In this document: positions 1-10,167 of the stretch, one piece after another
How the letters are laid out: every line of letters begins with the position of its first letter
Numbering within the stretch: position 1 is the first letter of the stretch
NCBI RefSeq assembly: GCF_035222375.1
Contig: NW_026946363.1
Coordinates: 5,642,001 to 5,706,000, forward strand
From: Podospora pseudocomata
Taxonomy: Eukaryota; Ascomycota; Sordariomycetes; Sordariales; Podosporaceae
Reading direction: 5' to 3'
DNA length: 64,000 bases
The notes under the pieces: model-generated
What the model was told of the DNA's origin: nothing
Database searches by the model: none
The model's input: the letters and a program-made list of their open reading frames with translations, nothing else
Position numbers and translations under genes: made by a program

Positions 1-155
1 GGGTGGTCGAGGTGCTACGGGACGAGATTGGGGTTTTTGAAAGAGAGACAGATGAAAAGGGGGAGGGCGAGGTCTGGGTGAGGAGGAACAGGGAGCAGAG
101 GTGGGGGATTTTGAAGGGGGGCGACGGGGGGGTGGTGGTTGATGTTGTGATTTGA
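1..155 (+). CDS. 3' end of an unidentified protein-coding gene
   Basis: An open frame enters from the left edge (first full codon at 3) and stops with TGA at 153-155. It gives about 50 residues rich in alternating charged and hydrophobic residues (V-E-V-L-R-D-E-I-G-V-F near its start, R-W-G-I-L-K near its end). The composition looks like a real C-terminus rather than a chance frame, but no family can be named from so little. It converges on the fasciclin gene, whose stop lies about 210 bp downstream on the other strand. Confidence 0.45.
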   Translation, partial: VVEVLRDEIGVFERETDEKGEGEVWVRRNREQRWGILKGGDGGVVVDVVI

Positions 156-366
156 GGTGTAACTACCCTTGTGGCGTTTATTTTTGTTACAGAAGCTGTG
201 GTCAGAATACCGCAGCTAGAACAATCTTGCTATACATGTCATGAAATCAAAAGTATCCTGCCGCTCGAGCGAGTGTCCTGTTTTACCACGAGCGGGGGTG
301 GTCTTCATCCCCAAACCTCCTCGCATATCCCAAAATCCCGACCCAGATCCAACTGCAATCCTTTCT

Positions 367-1683
367 CTACAAATCCCCGGCCTCGTCCCTGTCCACATAC
401 CTCTCCAGCCTAGCCTTCAACTCCTCAACCTCAATATCCTTGTCGTCATCCTCCCCAGCATGTCCGTGATGCCCATGAGGCGGAATCAAAACCTTCCCCA
501 CCACTTGCACAACACCATCGCTGGCAATCCCGTCCTGGAAGATCACCTTGGTGAACCCATTCAGCACAATACTGACCCACCCCTTCCACCTCTTGACGTC
601 AACCGCGATTGCCTTGTCGTCCAGCAGCGTCTCCAGATCCACATGCCAATACTTTCCGCCCTCTGCATCTTCCACAGCAGCCTTCTCGTCCTTGTGACTA
701 TTGTAAAAGGCATCGCTGTAGAGGGTCTGGTCGACGACAAAGTGGTACTTGAGCAGTGCCTCGAGGTACTTCAACCCGTGCTGGGAGAACAAGAAGGCGT
801 TGGCGCGGGGGCCGAGGCGTCGCCAGGCCGAGTTGGTTGGCGCGAAAAGGGTGCCGCCTTTGTGGTCTGGGACGGAGAGTTCGGTCTTTTCCAGACCGAG
901 GGAGAAGGTGCTGAAGGTGTTGGGCAGCAGGGAGATGATCTTCTCCTGGGAAGGGGGTGGGATGAGGATGTGGTCAATGGCGTGGATGATGCCGTTTTTG
1001 GCGAGGATGTTGCCGTAGACGATCTTGGAGATGACGTTGACCCTGATGGAGAACAGCAGCCCGGTTGAGATCCTCAGCCGCTGCGGGCGGGAGCCGAGGC
1101 TGTCGAGCGACAGATTGGAGGGGAGGGTGTGCTTGTGGTAAAGATCGACCTTGGTGTGCAGGCCGGGGGCGATGTGGTATTTCAACAGGGCCAGAACGAA
1201 CTCCTTGGGGGGAGGCTTGTCGCCATGGTGGGGGATGCGCTCAAAGGCTTTGTCGGTAGGGACGAAAAGGGTCTTGTTGTGGGAGGTGGAGTCGAGGAGG
1301 TCCTTGATGTCGGAGAAGTCATCGTTGTCAAGGAGGGAGGCGAACTTGGTGGTGTACTTGTTGGATTTTATCAACTCGTAGATGGTCTTGGTCTTGTCGC
1401 CACGGTGGGGCTTACGCTCGTGAAGAGGCAGAGGAGGTAAGTTGCTGTCACTGTTGAAGCCGTCGAAGCCGTCGAAGGAGTAGCCGTCGAATTCGCTGGT
1501 GGCCTTTTCGATGCCTTTCTCGATCTTGGTAAAGATCTTGGCCGAGCGGGAGACGGTGGAATCCCACCAGGTTTGTACCAAATCTGGAGAGACGGCGGGT
1601 TGTTGCTCGTCAAGCTTAATTGCCTGATCAGGGGCAACCAGAGCGGCTGCGGTAGCCGCAAAGAAAACGGTTAGATGCTTCAT
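367..1683 (-). CDS. Secreted fasciclin (FAS1) domain protein
   Basis: Single exon, 438 residues from the ATG at 1683 (TTG and GTG codons further upstream are ignored). An N-terminal hydrophobic stretch (residues 1-20, M-K-H-L then Ala-rich) looks like a signal peptide. Two FAS1 modules follow at about residues 83-230 and 231-400. Each has the family pattern of T-[IL]-F-[AV]-P-T (here LFVPTDKAF and LFAPTNSAW), then L-K-Y-H, and a final NGIIHAIDHILIP-type strand. The C-terminus is His/Asp/Glu-rich and hydrophilic, so no GPI signal is seen. FAS1 proteins are extracellular or vacuolar adhesion-type proteins; the ligand is unknown here. The first module is separated from the signal peptide by a Phe/Asp-rich linker. 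Confidence 0.85.
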   Translation of the reverse strand: MKHLTVFFAATAAALVAPDQAIKLDEQQPAVSPDLVQTWWDSTVSRSAKIFTKIEKGIEKATSEFDGYSFDGFDGFNSDSNLPPLPLHERKPHRGDKTKTIYELIKSNKYTTKFASLLDNDDFSDIKDLLDSTSHNKTLFVPTDKAFERIPHHGDKPPPKEFVLALLKYHIAPGLHTKVDLYHKHTLPSNLSLDSLGSRPQRLRISTGLLFSIRVNVISKIVYGNILAKNGIIHAIDHILIPPPSQEKIISLLPNTFSTFSLGLEKTELSVPDHKGGTLFAPTNSAWRRLGPRANAFLFSQHGLKYLEALLKYHFVVDQTLYSDAFYNSHKDEKAAVEDAEGGKYWHVDLETLLDDKAIAVDVKRWKGWVSIVLNGFTKVIFQDGIASDGVVQVVGKVLIPPHGHHGHAGEDDDKDIEVEELKARLERYVDRDEAGDL

Positions 1684-3320
1684 GGTCACCAAGCCCCAGA
1701 GCGAGACTATTCCGGATCAGTTTTCAAAGACGAGAACTAGACCTCCAGGGAAACTAGGCTCCCCAACTCAGGTTTCCTTCTCAGGTTCCTTCTCAGACTT
1801 GTTATACCTGATGGTGGGACGCGCGGACATACAGGCATCCCATCTCCCCATAACCCCCAATAACGGCGTCATCTGTCGATTCGCCTCAACTGATTGGCTG
1901 CCCACCCCGCAGTTTGAATCGAGCCGTTTCGATCCGTCCTCATCGGGATGCTTTGTTCAAGCTTCCTCAATCGTTAGACCAAACCTTGTAAAGGTCCATT
2001 TCATGTTCCGCGTATTGCTTATTTGTATGGCGAACTGTTGGGCAACTGCGTCATTGTCTTGTAACCGAACTTGCTCTCATTCCGCCAACGGAACAGCGGA
2101 CAGCACTGAGCCATCCATCATTGACTTACTTGCTGAGTGTTCACCTTGACTGCCAACTTTCGAGGTCGGGCATTCCGTATGCCCCGAGATCCGATTTCTG
2201 CATGTCTGTGGTCGTCCATGTCAACCTGTTTGCGTCGGCGGAAAGGAACCGTTGGTCTTGGATGCCTGTCTATCATTTATGGAGGGTGGGATTGCTCTCT
2301 CATGTGTGATAGAGCTCTTCCCCGCATAAGAGGGCTGAGCTTCCATCTAGAAATGTAACGACACAGCAAAAGCTTCAATGCCCACATGTGCATCTTTTGA
2401 TATGCCAGGCATATACCGTGCTATCACACAGCCGGAGAGGCCGGTCTCGCACGTAGGACGACAGCATGTGTGTCAAGAGATGGCATTACTGATACCTGCC
2501 ACTCATGATCAGCCAAAGTATTCTTAGAGAGATGTTGAGAAGCCACAACTGTAACAATGCAAGGTCACAAAGATACCCAGTTGCCGAGGGTGGATCGAAA
2601 GCTAGCACAGCCTCCGGAGCTGCCCACGTCTACGCTTGTTTCAAGTCGGCGCTTGGTACCAGACTGCCGGGTTCTATCATTTGTGTTGATGACTTCAAGT
2701 GGATTTGAATTATGTGTGTACTGCCAGGTGTCGTCGGCCTGGCAGGGCTGGTGTTGAAGTAAAGGCCTCAATTCTGGGCTGTTTGTACGATAAACCTGGA
2801 TATCGAACAACAGGATTGGTGAGCACTGCGGTGGCGGTTGGCGCGACCCTTCTGGCCCTTTGCTGCTGTGGGGGAGACCACCAGACCAAGCCCTCATCAA
2901 GTCCCTTGAGGCATCGCTCTCGAAGGAATAAAAGCTTGGCCTGCTTGTTGTCCACCATGGCTGATGCACGGCACACGGTGGCGGGGAGGATTGGGGAGAG
3001 GGAGCCGGGGGAGGGAGGCCACCGGTTCATCCAGTCAGAATGCTGGAAATCGGCATCTCTCACCTGCCACAGCATCCCAAGTCGATGTCCCATCCACCAG
3101 TCCCAGAAGGGGTAGGGGTCTCGCTCGCTAACGAGGTCGCTGTTCGTGAGGCTGAAGCGATTAATCTTAAGGCCCCAAACTGCTGGAGAGCGCGCTGGGC
3201 ATTTCCACAGTGACCCGACGTGATTTCCGCCTCTTCCATCTGTTCATCCCATTCTGCTCACTTACCGACAGGTCTTCTCAACTCAACTCATCAAATCATC
3301 GCATCTCTCTCAATCTCAAC
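1684..3320. other. Divergent intergenic region, no gene seen
   Basis: About 1.6 kb between the start of the fasciclin gene and the 5' leader of the zinc-finger gene. Only short overlapping frames on both strands, none with family-like composition. It should hold both promoters. I see no RNA gene, repeat or transposon remnant. Confidence 0.6.
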
Positions 3321-3350
3321 ATGGCCGTTCTCATGAGTTCTGCTGCCTGA
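3321..3350 (+). promoter_or_regulatory. Short upstream ORF in the leader of the zinc-finger gene
   Basis: An ATG in a good fungal context (CAAC-ATG-GCC) opens a 9-codon frame ending in TGA, about 295 nt before the proposed main start at 3645. The preceding pyrimidine-rich, CAA-containing stretch resembles a transcribed fungal leader. A second short frame starts at about 3455. Whether either lies on the mature mRNA is not shown by the sequence. Confidence 0.4.
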
Positions 3351-3644
3351 CGTTAGCCCAGCCCCCGACACCCCTTGGATCCCTCTTTTCTCTCTCTCAA
3401 TTCTCTCCGAGGAATCTTTCTTGTTGCAAGGAAGCGTGTTCGTGCTGGTCTTTCATGGTTTTGTCGGGTGCTCCGTGGTGCTAGCACAGCCTCACCCATT
3501 GTGGGACACAACGCACCGTGGCTTGGAAACTCCCTTTCAACGACACGTCGAATTGATTTCTTTACCCGGCGACGGCTTCTTTTTCCCTCACCGGCATTTT
3601 GCGCATCCGTAAACCAGCGATTGACCGCTCACCGTCTCTGCATC

Positions 3645-6029
3645 ATGCCGGTTTTTGCGGAGCGTTCGGTGCTCGCCGCCAGGTCGACATCGCCGCTCTC
3701 TGCCGGTGCCATTGCGGGGGCAGTGGTAGGATCAGTGGTGGGAGTCCTCATTATCCTGCTCTGCGTCTTTCCCTTTGCCAGACGGCGATGGATCAACCGT
3801 CATGATGAAAACACCCTGGCAGAGATGGGGCAGAGCCCCGGAGGCCCCAACTTCACCCATCCTGATGACGATTCTACAAAAAAGTATTCAAAGGATCATC
3901 TAGTTCCTGGCTCCGATAGTCAAGCTGGCACCGCTCACGAACAACCCGCCCACGGCATACCAGATATCAACGGCCAGAATACATCACCAACAAAGACCAG
4001 CTTGGATCAGCTTCCCTCTCAGCCAGCCCTCCCGCAAGGCGTTTCTCTTGACCAAGGTCTCCCGTCGTCCATCTCGCCATCTGCTTCGCCGTCACCCCGG
4101 TCCGAGTCCTTCCCCGGCCAGGCCCAAACTGGAGGCCAGGCAGTATCTTCACCGGCAGCCGGTCCGATCCGGTCACCAACGAGTGCCTCGTCAAAGTCAC
4201 GTTCCGCTTCAAAAGGCACCACCGGCAAGGACAGCACACGCCAGTTGAACTTTGACTCTTCGTTCGCTTCGCCAAGTCGTCAGGGCACTTTTAGCAACAT
4301 CGTCGAGGAGCCCGAGTCTTTTGAGCCCCCTTCGCAACGCTCCACTTTCCGAGAGAAACTCACTAGTATCTTCCGGACTTCATCTGGCGAGGCACGTCGG
4401 GACAGCAAGCGATCTACCGGCACCCGCTCGTCTTCTGTTCTCACAGGCGATATTCTTGCCTACCAGGAGCCGATACCAGGACAACCCATCGGCCAACCTA
4501 TTATCGAGGAGCACCATCCCGACCCCAGTGGTCTCAACTGGGGCTATTATAACGACCCGACTCTCCCACCAGGTAGTGACGCCCTTCCCCAAGGAACGGG
4601 CCTTTCCCAGTTCAGCGAACCAGTTATTTACACGGAACCAGGAACCTTTACTACCATCCCCAACCCCGCAGACTTGACCTTTGTGCCGCCAGCGACTTAC
4701 GCTTCAGCCTCGGTCTTGCCTAGCCCAGTGTCGCCAAGTCAACATCCATTCCCTGGCCTTGGACTCGACATCACTTCACCTGACGGTGACCAGACTGTCA
4801 CGCCTATCAACCCACTGCATAGTTTCAGCCAGCGGAATAAAGTTCCAGGGCCACTCCAGCGTGTCGATAGTCTGCCTCCACCCACCATCGTGTCGGATAT
4901 CCCGAGTCCCCCATTCAGCTATACTGCCGGCCCCAGCGGCAACCCTATGGACTTTATGAACCCCACGAATCAGGTCGAGAGCGCTTGGATGGTCGAACAG
5001 GAGATTCTCAAAGCCGAGAACTCGCCATCACCCCCAGCCCCTTCACCGCCAACTGACACCTTCCCACCAACAATGGCCCAGGAGCCTCAGCTGCAGTATA
5101 TCGACCAGAACCACCAGGTCCAGTACATCAACGGAGCTGGCCTGTCACCAGAACCAGAGTATAACTTTGGCCAGCAAAGCCTTGGCCAGCAAAGTCTTGG
5201 CCAGCAGAACCTTGGCCAGCAAAATATTGGCCAACAGAACCTCAACCTGAACCAGCAAAGCTTTGGTGAACAAAGCTATCAGTCCCCACCATATCAGCCT
5301 TCATACCAGCAGACGCCAGAGATGGGATTGGTGCAAGATTTTGGCGTTCCATTAGGTTACTACGACGGTAACGGCACCGTGATTCAAGATTACTCTACGC
5401 CACCACCGTCAGGTCCATCACTTCCCTCGACCGTCCAAAACACCCCTGACACACGCCTCACTGCGTACACGGCATCCCCATCACCGCCATCCGAACTCGA
5501 CCCCCACAATGGAATGTACCTCAGCGTCTCTCCCATCCCATCACCAGGCCAGTCCCCACATCCATCATCGACCCTTTCTCCAGGGCTCTCGGCCCCGTCA
5601 CCAGCCACCCCGGCGGGGTTATCACCCGGGGGACAAGAGAAGGCCTTTGCCTGCAACAAGTGTGATCGCATCTTTGATCAGATCCACAAGCTCAAGTATG
5701 TTCCCATCTCATCCCCTCCTGCAGGCCCGTGTTCTAACACATACACCAGTCACCACAAACGCTACCACGACCGACCGCATGAGTGCCCACACGCAGGCTG
5801 CACCATGAGATTCGGCACCAAGACCCATCTAGACAGGCACATCAACGACAAGCACTTCAAAACCCGCAAGTTTTACTGCACGGTCCACGACTGCCCTTAC
5901 TCGAAGCAAGGGGGCAAGTCATTCCCACGCAAGGACAACTGGAGGAGACATATGGTCAACAAGCACCAGCTTACACCAACAACGGATCCCGAGCCGGAGT
6001 TTATCGATGAGATGATGGTTGGTGTATAA
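3645..6029 (+). CDS. C2H2 zinc-finger protein with an N-terminal transmembrane segment
   Basis: Two exons, 3645-5695 and 5750-6029, give 776 residues. The 54-nt intron 5696-5749 (GTATGT...ACACCAG) keeps the frame open, so it is easily mistaken for coding. Splicing turns a broken first finger into C-x2-C-x12-H-x3-H. Fingers two (C-x4-C-x12-H-x4-H) and three (C-x4-C-x18-H-x4-H) follow near the C-terminus. About 20 residues after the ATG is a hydrophobic segment beginning SAGAIAGAVVGSVVG and followed by R-R-R, like the single-pass helices of Axl2/SKG6-type proteins. The middle (about 600 residues) is Pro/Ser/Gln-rich and disordered, with a G-Q-Q-x-L repeat at 5165-5270. The open frame extends upstream to 3375 without an ATG, so the start at 3645 is preferred. 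A role as a membrane-tethered transcription factor is inference. Confidence 0.8.
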   Translation: MPVFAERSVLAARSTSPLSAGAIAGAVVGSVVGVLIILLCVFPFARRRWINRHDENTLAEMGQSPGGPNFTHPDDDSTKKYSKDHLVPGSDSQAGTAHEQPAHGIPDINGQNTSPTKTSLDQLPSQPALPQGVSLDQGLPSSISPSASPSPRSESFPGQAQTGGQAVSSPAAGPIRSPTSASSKSRSASKGTTGKDSTRQLNFDSSFASPSRQGTFSNIVEEPESFEPPSQRSTFREKLTSIFRTSSGEARRDSKRSTGTRSSSVLTGDILAYQEPIPGQPIGQPIIEEHHPDPSGLNWGYYNDPTLPPGSDALPQGTGLSQFSEPVIYTEPGTFTTIPNPADLTFVPPATYASASVLPSPVSPSQHPFPGLGLDITSPDGDQTVTPINPLHSFSQRNKVPGPLQRVDSLPPPTIVSDIPSPPFSYTAGPSGNPMDFMNPTNQVESAWMVEQEILKAENSPSPPAPSPPTDTFPPTMAQEPQLQYIDQNHQVQYINGAGLSPEPEYNFGQQSLGQQSLGQQNLGQQNIGQQNLNLNQQSFGEQSYQSPPYQPSYQQTPEMGLVQDFGVPLGYYDGNGTVIQDYSTPPPSGPSLPSTVQNTPDTRLTAYTASPSPPSELDPHNGMYLSVSPIPSPGQSPHPSSTLSPGLSAPSPATPAGLSPGGQEKAFACNKCDRIFDQIHKLKYVPISSPPAGPCSNTYTSHHKRYHDRPHECPHAGCTMRFGTKTHLDRHINDKHFKTRKFYCTVHDCPYSKQGGKSFPRKDNWRRHMVNKHQLTPTTDPEPEFIDEMMVGV
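5165..5270 (+). repeat. Short in-gene minisatellite coding GQQ[SN]L repeats
   Basis: Five or six imperfect 15-bp units (ggccagcaaagtctt-like) inside the zinc-finger gene encode Gly-Gln-Gln-Ser/Asn-Leu/Ile repeats. Copy number probably varies between strains (inference). Confidence 0.7.
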
Positions 6030-6667
6030 TCAACTTTGAAGAAAAAGGGGTGGGGGTTGGGGGGACTTATGGCGAGGAGTGCGGAACATTCCTCGCAAAG
6101 GAAACGCTCGTTTATACCCAACATGGAGGAACAAAATCCAGGAGATACTGGTTTAAAAGCAGGCCATCTATGTTTTTCTCCGGAAGGGTGGAATTTTTTT
6201 CGGGCGATATCAAGCGGGCATTGAAAGCGTTTCAAGATTTCTCTCTCTCTTTCTCTCTCTCTCTCTCGGGATATGGAAGACAGGACATAGCATTTCTCTT
6301 GCTTTGTTTTTGTACATTGCATTTTCGATTTTCTTTTGGGATCAGCGAAAAAGTCATGGAAGGGCTCCTGGCTTGATTTTGATGTTTTTTTTTATTATTT
6401 TTTTTATTTAGTTCGTAACCCTAGATTTAATAGGGGTAACGACTTTGAAAGGGAAACGCGCTATACGCGCGGCATTACTTCCGCTTTTTCGGCGAGTGTT
6501 GATGACCTTTTCTGTCTCGTGTGCGTTACTGATGTGACATGCCTGCACCTGCTCAGCCATCCATCCAAGCTTTATTTTCGAGTCGTTTGATCTCTTGAAG
6601 ATCGAACATTACTTTGGTCGTATTGGTATCATCATCTCCCACATCTCTCCTCTCAAACTTATCCCCC
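6030..6667. other. Convergent 3' region with a (CT)n tract
   Basis: Lies between the 3' ends of the zinc-finger gene and RRP40 and should contain both 3' UTRs. It has a CT-rich microsatellite at about 6240-6271 and a T-rich tract at about 6385-6410. No gene seen. Confidence 0.6.
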
Positions 6668-7476
6668 TCACTTCATCCCCTTGGCCAACCTCCTCACCAA
6701 CTTCCTCTGCGCCTCCACCCCCAACCCCCCCTCATCCGTCTCCCTCAACGCCCTCCCGACCACCACAATAGCCTTCACATCCTCCCCCCCAACCCAAACC
6801 TTTCCATTCCTCCCCACCGCAATCTCAAACGCCAACCCCTCCCCCCCTAGCAGCTCCAGCACTTCCACCTTTCCCTCCTCCTTGCTCTTCGCCATGAGCA
6901 ACCGTCTGGCAAACTGCAACGAAACATCAAACACCATCCCCCCTTTCAGCTCCCCCAGGCCGTCCGACTTCCCCGTGGACTGGGAGACACACTCGATCTC
7001 GGGATCCATGTGCTTGTTTGCCAAGACCACGCGGGCGTAGACGAGGGCTCCCGGGGCGAGCTGGGGCCGGGTCTTCTTGGTGGCCGACTCGAAGGAGAGG
7101 TGGGGGAGGGTCGCGGGGGGTGTGTAGGGGGATATGGAGGCGAAGTAGAGGTCTGGGCCGGAGCGGAGGATTTGAGCTATTATTAGGTCGCCTGGGGTTG
7201 GGATGTACTATGGACGGGTTAGTGGGAATTGTGAATGGGGGGAGGCGGGAAGGGGGAAGGCGGGGGGGAACATACCCGGTTGTTGTTGTATTCCACCCAC
7301 ATGGAGTTCTTTTGGTGGTTGGTGATCAGCTGGCCGGCGACGACGGGGACGATGTCGCTTGGGGGGACATGGCGGAGGCCGGGGCCGAGGCGGAGCGGTT
7401 TGGAGGTGGAGGAGGGGATGAGATCTGGGGAGATGGGGTCGCCGGGGAGGACTAGGGGGCGTTCGGTGGTTGTCAT
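6668..7476 (-). CDS. RRP40: Exosome complex subunit Rrp40
   Basis: Exon 1 7476-7276 (67 codons) and exon 2 7207-6668 joined across a 68-nt intron (GTATGT...CATAG) give 246 residues, close to the family length. Rrp40 is one of the three S1/KH cap subunits of the RNA exosome, acting in 3'-5' processing and decay of nuclear and cytoplasmic RNAs. The N-terminal domain starts LVLPGDPI and contains LRLGPGLRHVPP. The splice rebuilds N-N-R-Y-I-P-T-P-G-D, the start of the S1-like barrel. The KH part has the characteristic G-R-N-G-K-V-W-V loop near residue 195. ATG 7476 is chosen because the frame upstream is a low-complexity Asn/His stretch. The gene is divergent from SSZ1 with about 870 bp between them. 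Confidence 0.93.
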
Positions 7477-8344
7477 GGTGGGCGCGCGATTGTGATTTTG
7501 TGGGTTGTGGTTGTGATTTGGGAGAGATGGCAAGTTTCTCCGATTATTGGGGCTAGAATTGGAGTTGTCGTGGCGGCGATAGGGGTATCAAAAAGAGAGG
7601 GCGGTTTGGGATGTTGGTGTTTGGTTTGGTTTGGTCTGGGGAAATTTCCAGTTCAGCCTTGCGATGCGGATATCGATTGCGCTTCAGGTGCAGCCTTGGT
7701 GGGGCTGTTCGTTCGTTGATCTTGGGTGGGTAAGTTGGGTCAAGGGGGCGCGTCACGGCAACGGGCAGGATTAGGTATAGAGTTAGTCGGCTACCTGGTA
7801 TATTTTGGCTACAAGACGAGACAGTGAATCAAAAAGAATTTGAAGAAGCCTGTCGTTCAAGGCTGCAGAGGTGGTGAAGTGTATTCGACCTTGGGTCTGT
7901 AAACCTTCTGGACTTGTGGTTGGGCTGACCTTGGTGCAGTCCAAGCAAGGTTGCTAGTACAGCAGTGGTCAACAACCATAGCAGCAGTGAACAAGAAAAC
8001 TCTCTTGCTATGACTACGACGGTCCTCCACCTGAGCCTTGTCTTGCTCACACAAACTATGACCCAGCTTAACAGGTGAATAGGAGACCAAATGCTGCTCC
8101 GCGACCAACCGCGCCCCATATTCACCATGTCACTGGTACTTCGATGTGGGCCCCACAGTGTCCCGCATCCCTGCGAAGACTTGGGCCAATATTTTTTTGA
8201 CAGTGGAAATTTTTGGATCCCCCACCACTGTTGACCAATTTTTAACTACGATTTGCCATTCCCACGCCGCTTCAAGAGACATCACCACCCCTCTTCGGCC
8301 TCAAGAATCTTCCCTTCCTTCGCTAATCGCCAGTTACAGTCAAA
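7477..8344. other. Divergent promoter region of RRP40 and SSZ1
   Basis: 868 bp between two divergent housekeeping genes. No gene or repeat is evident. A pyrimidine-rich leader with CAGTTACAGTCAAA immediately precedes the SSZ1 ATG. An upstream ATG at about 8127 opens a frame that does not match any family. Confidence 0.5.
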
Positions 8345-10167
8345 ATGAGCGGTGCCAAGTCTGTTGCGCCGGAGAACCGGACCGTCATTGGCTTGACCTT
8401 TGGCAACTCCAACAGCTCCATCGCCTACACTGTTGACGATAAGGCTGAGGTTATCGCCAACGAGGACGGAGGTAAGCATCAGACTCGAGGCCCCTGGTCC
8501 CTCCAAGCGCTAACACACCCGGAATAGACCGTCAGATCCCAACAATCCTCTCCTACGTCGACGGCGATGAGTACTACGGTCAACAGGCGAAGGCTTTCCT
8601 GATCAGAAACCCAAATAACACAGTCGCCTACTTCCGTGACTTCCTCGGGAAAGAGTATGTGGCCATGTCAGACAACAACGACAGTTACTAACAAGCCCGC
8701 AGCTTCGAGCATATTGACCCTACCCACAACCACGCCTCTGCGCACCCCAAGGATGTTGACGGAGCCGTCTCTTTCACCATCAAGGACAAGGCCGAGGAGG
8801 ACGCTGAGCCGTCCACCGTTTCTGTCTCCGAGGTTGCCACCCGCTACCTCCGTCGCCTGGTCGGCTCTGCTTCCGATTACCTTGGCAAGAAGGTTACCTC
8901 TGCCGTCATCACCGTCCCTACCAACTTCAACGACAAGCAAAAGGCCGCCCTTCTTGCTGCTGCCAACGCTGCCGATCTCGAGGTTCTCCAGTTGATCAGC
9001 GAGCCCGTCGCTGCGGCGCTCGCCTACGATGCGCGCCCCGAGGCTCAGGTCGAGGACAAGATCGTTGTCGTTGCCGAGTTGGGCGGCACCCGCTCCGACG
9101 TTGCCGTCATTGCCAGCCGTCAAGGCATGTACACCGTCCTCGCCACTGCCCACGACTACGAGTTCAACGGTGTTGCTCTTGACAAGATCCTGATGGATCA
9201 CTTCGCCAAGGAGTTCCTCAAGCGCAACCCCAGCGCCAAGGACCCCCGTGAGAACGCCAGAGGCCTCGCCAAGCTCAAGTTCGAGGCCGAGGCCACCAAG
9301 AGGGCCCTCAGCATCGGTGCCAACGCCAGCTTCAGCGTTGAAAGCTTGTCCGACGGTATCGATTTCGCCAGCACCATCAACCGCCTCCGTTACGAGACTC
9401 TTTCCAGGACCGTTTTCGAGGGCATCAACCGCCTGGTTGAGTCTGTCATCAAGAAGGCCGGCCTTGACGTTCTTGACGTTGACGAGGTCATTCTGTCTGG
9501 TGGCACTGCCCACACTCCTCGCATTGCTTCCAACTTCAGCAACATCTTCCCCCAGACCACCAGAATCCTGGCCCCCTCCACCAACCCCTATGCCATCAAC
9601 CCTTCCGAGCTCGGCGCTCGTGGTGCCGCTCTCCAGGCCAGCCTGATCCAGGATTACGAGGCCGACGACATCGACCAGTCGACCCACGCTGCCGTCACCA
9701 CTGTGGCCCACATCAGCAACGCCATTGGAGTCGTCTCTCTGAACGCTGCCGGCGAGGAGATCTTCGTTCCTGTTGTTCCCGCCGAGACTGCCGTCCCCGC
9801 CAAGAGGACAGTCCACGTCGCCGCGCCCAAAGACGGCGGTGATGTTCTTGTCAAGTTCGTCGAGGGCAACACCCACATCAAGGTTACCAAGCCTGAGCCC
9901 AAGCCCAAGGAGGACAAGACCGCCAAGGTCGAGGATGCTGCTGACTCTGACGAAGAGTCTGACTTCTCCGACGACGAGGAGGAAGAAGAGGAGAAGCGCG
10001 AGAAGGTATGGAAGATTGGCAACACCCTTGCCGAGGCTGCCATCCGCAATGTGAAGAAGGGCGGCAAGGTCGAGGTTACTGTCCAGGTCAACGCCGATCT
10101 TTCCGTCATTCTCACGACGAGAGAAGTTGGCGCCCAGGGCGGTGTGAGAGGCCAACTGAACGCTTAG
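8345..10167 (+). CDS. SSZ1: Atypical Hsp70 Ssz1, ribosome-associated complex subunit
   Basis: Three exons, 8345-8471, 8528-8654 and 8703-10167, with introns of 56 and 48 nt; the second intron carries a perfect TACTAAC branch site. Product 572 residues, shorter than a canonical Hsp70 because the C-terminal substrate domain is reduced. In yeast Ssz1 pairs with the J-protein zuotin at the ribosome exit tunnel as co-chaperone for Ssb. Hsp70 landmarks include an N-terminal VIGLTFGNSNSSIA (degenerate phosphate-1 loop), VITVPTNF, ISEPVAAALAY, and LGGTRSDVAV where active Hsp70s have DLGGGTFDV. The degenerate phosphate-2 motif fits a chaperone that binds but does not hydrolyse ATP. The sequence VDEVILSGGTAHTPRI also fits the family. 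An acidic Asp/Glu linker (about residues 520-535) precedes the small C-terminal beta domain. Confidence 0.93.

Noticed and set aside
241-1068. 275-codon plus-strand frame opposite the fasciclin gene
   Set aside because: The minus strand carries two recognisable FAS1 domains and a signal peptide.
1681-1692. Earlier TTG/GTG start codons for the fasciclin protein
   Set aside because: The ATG at 1683 is followed directly by a good signal peptide; non-ATG starts are rare in fungi.
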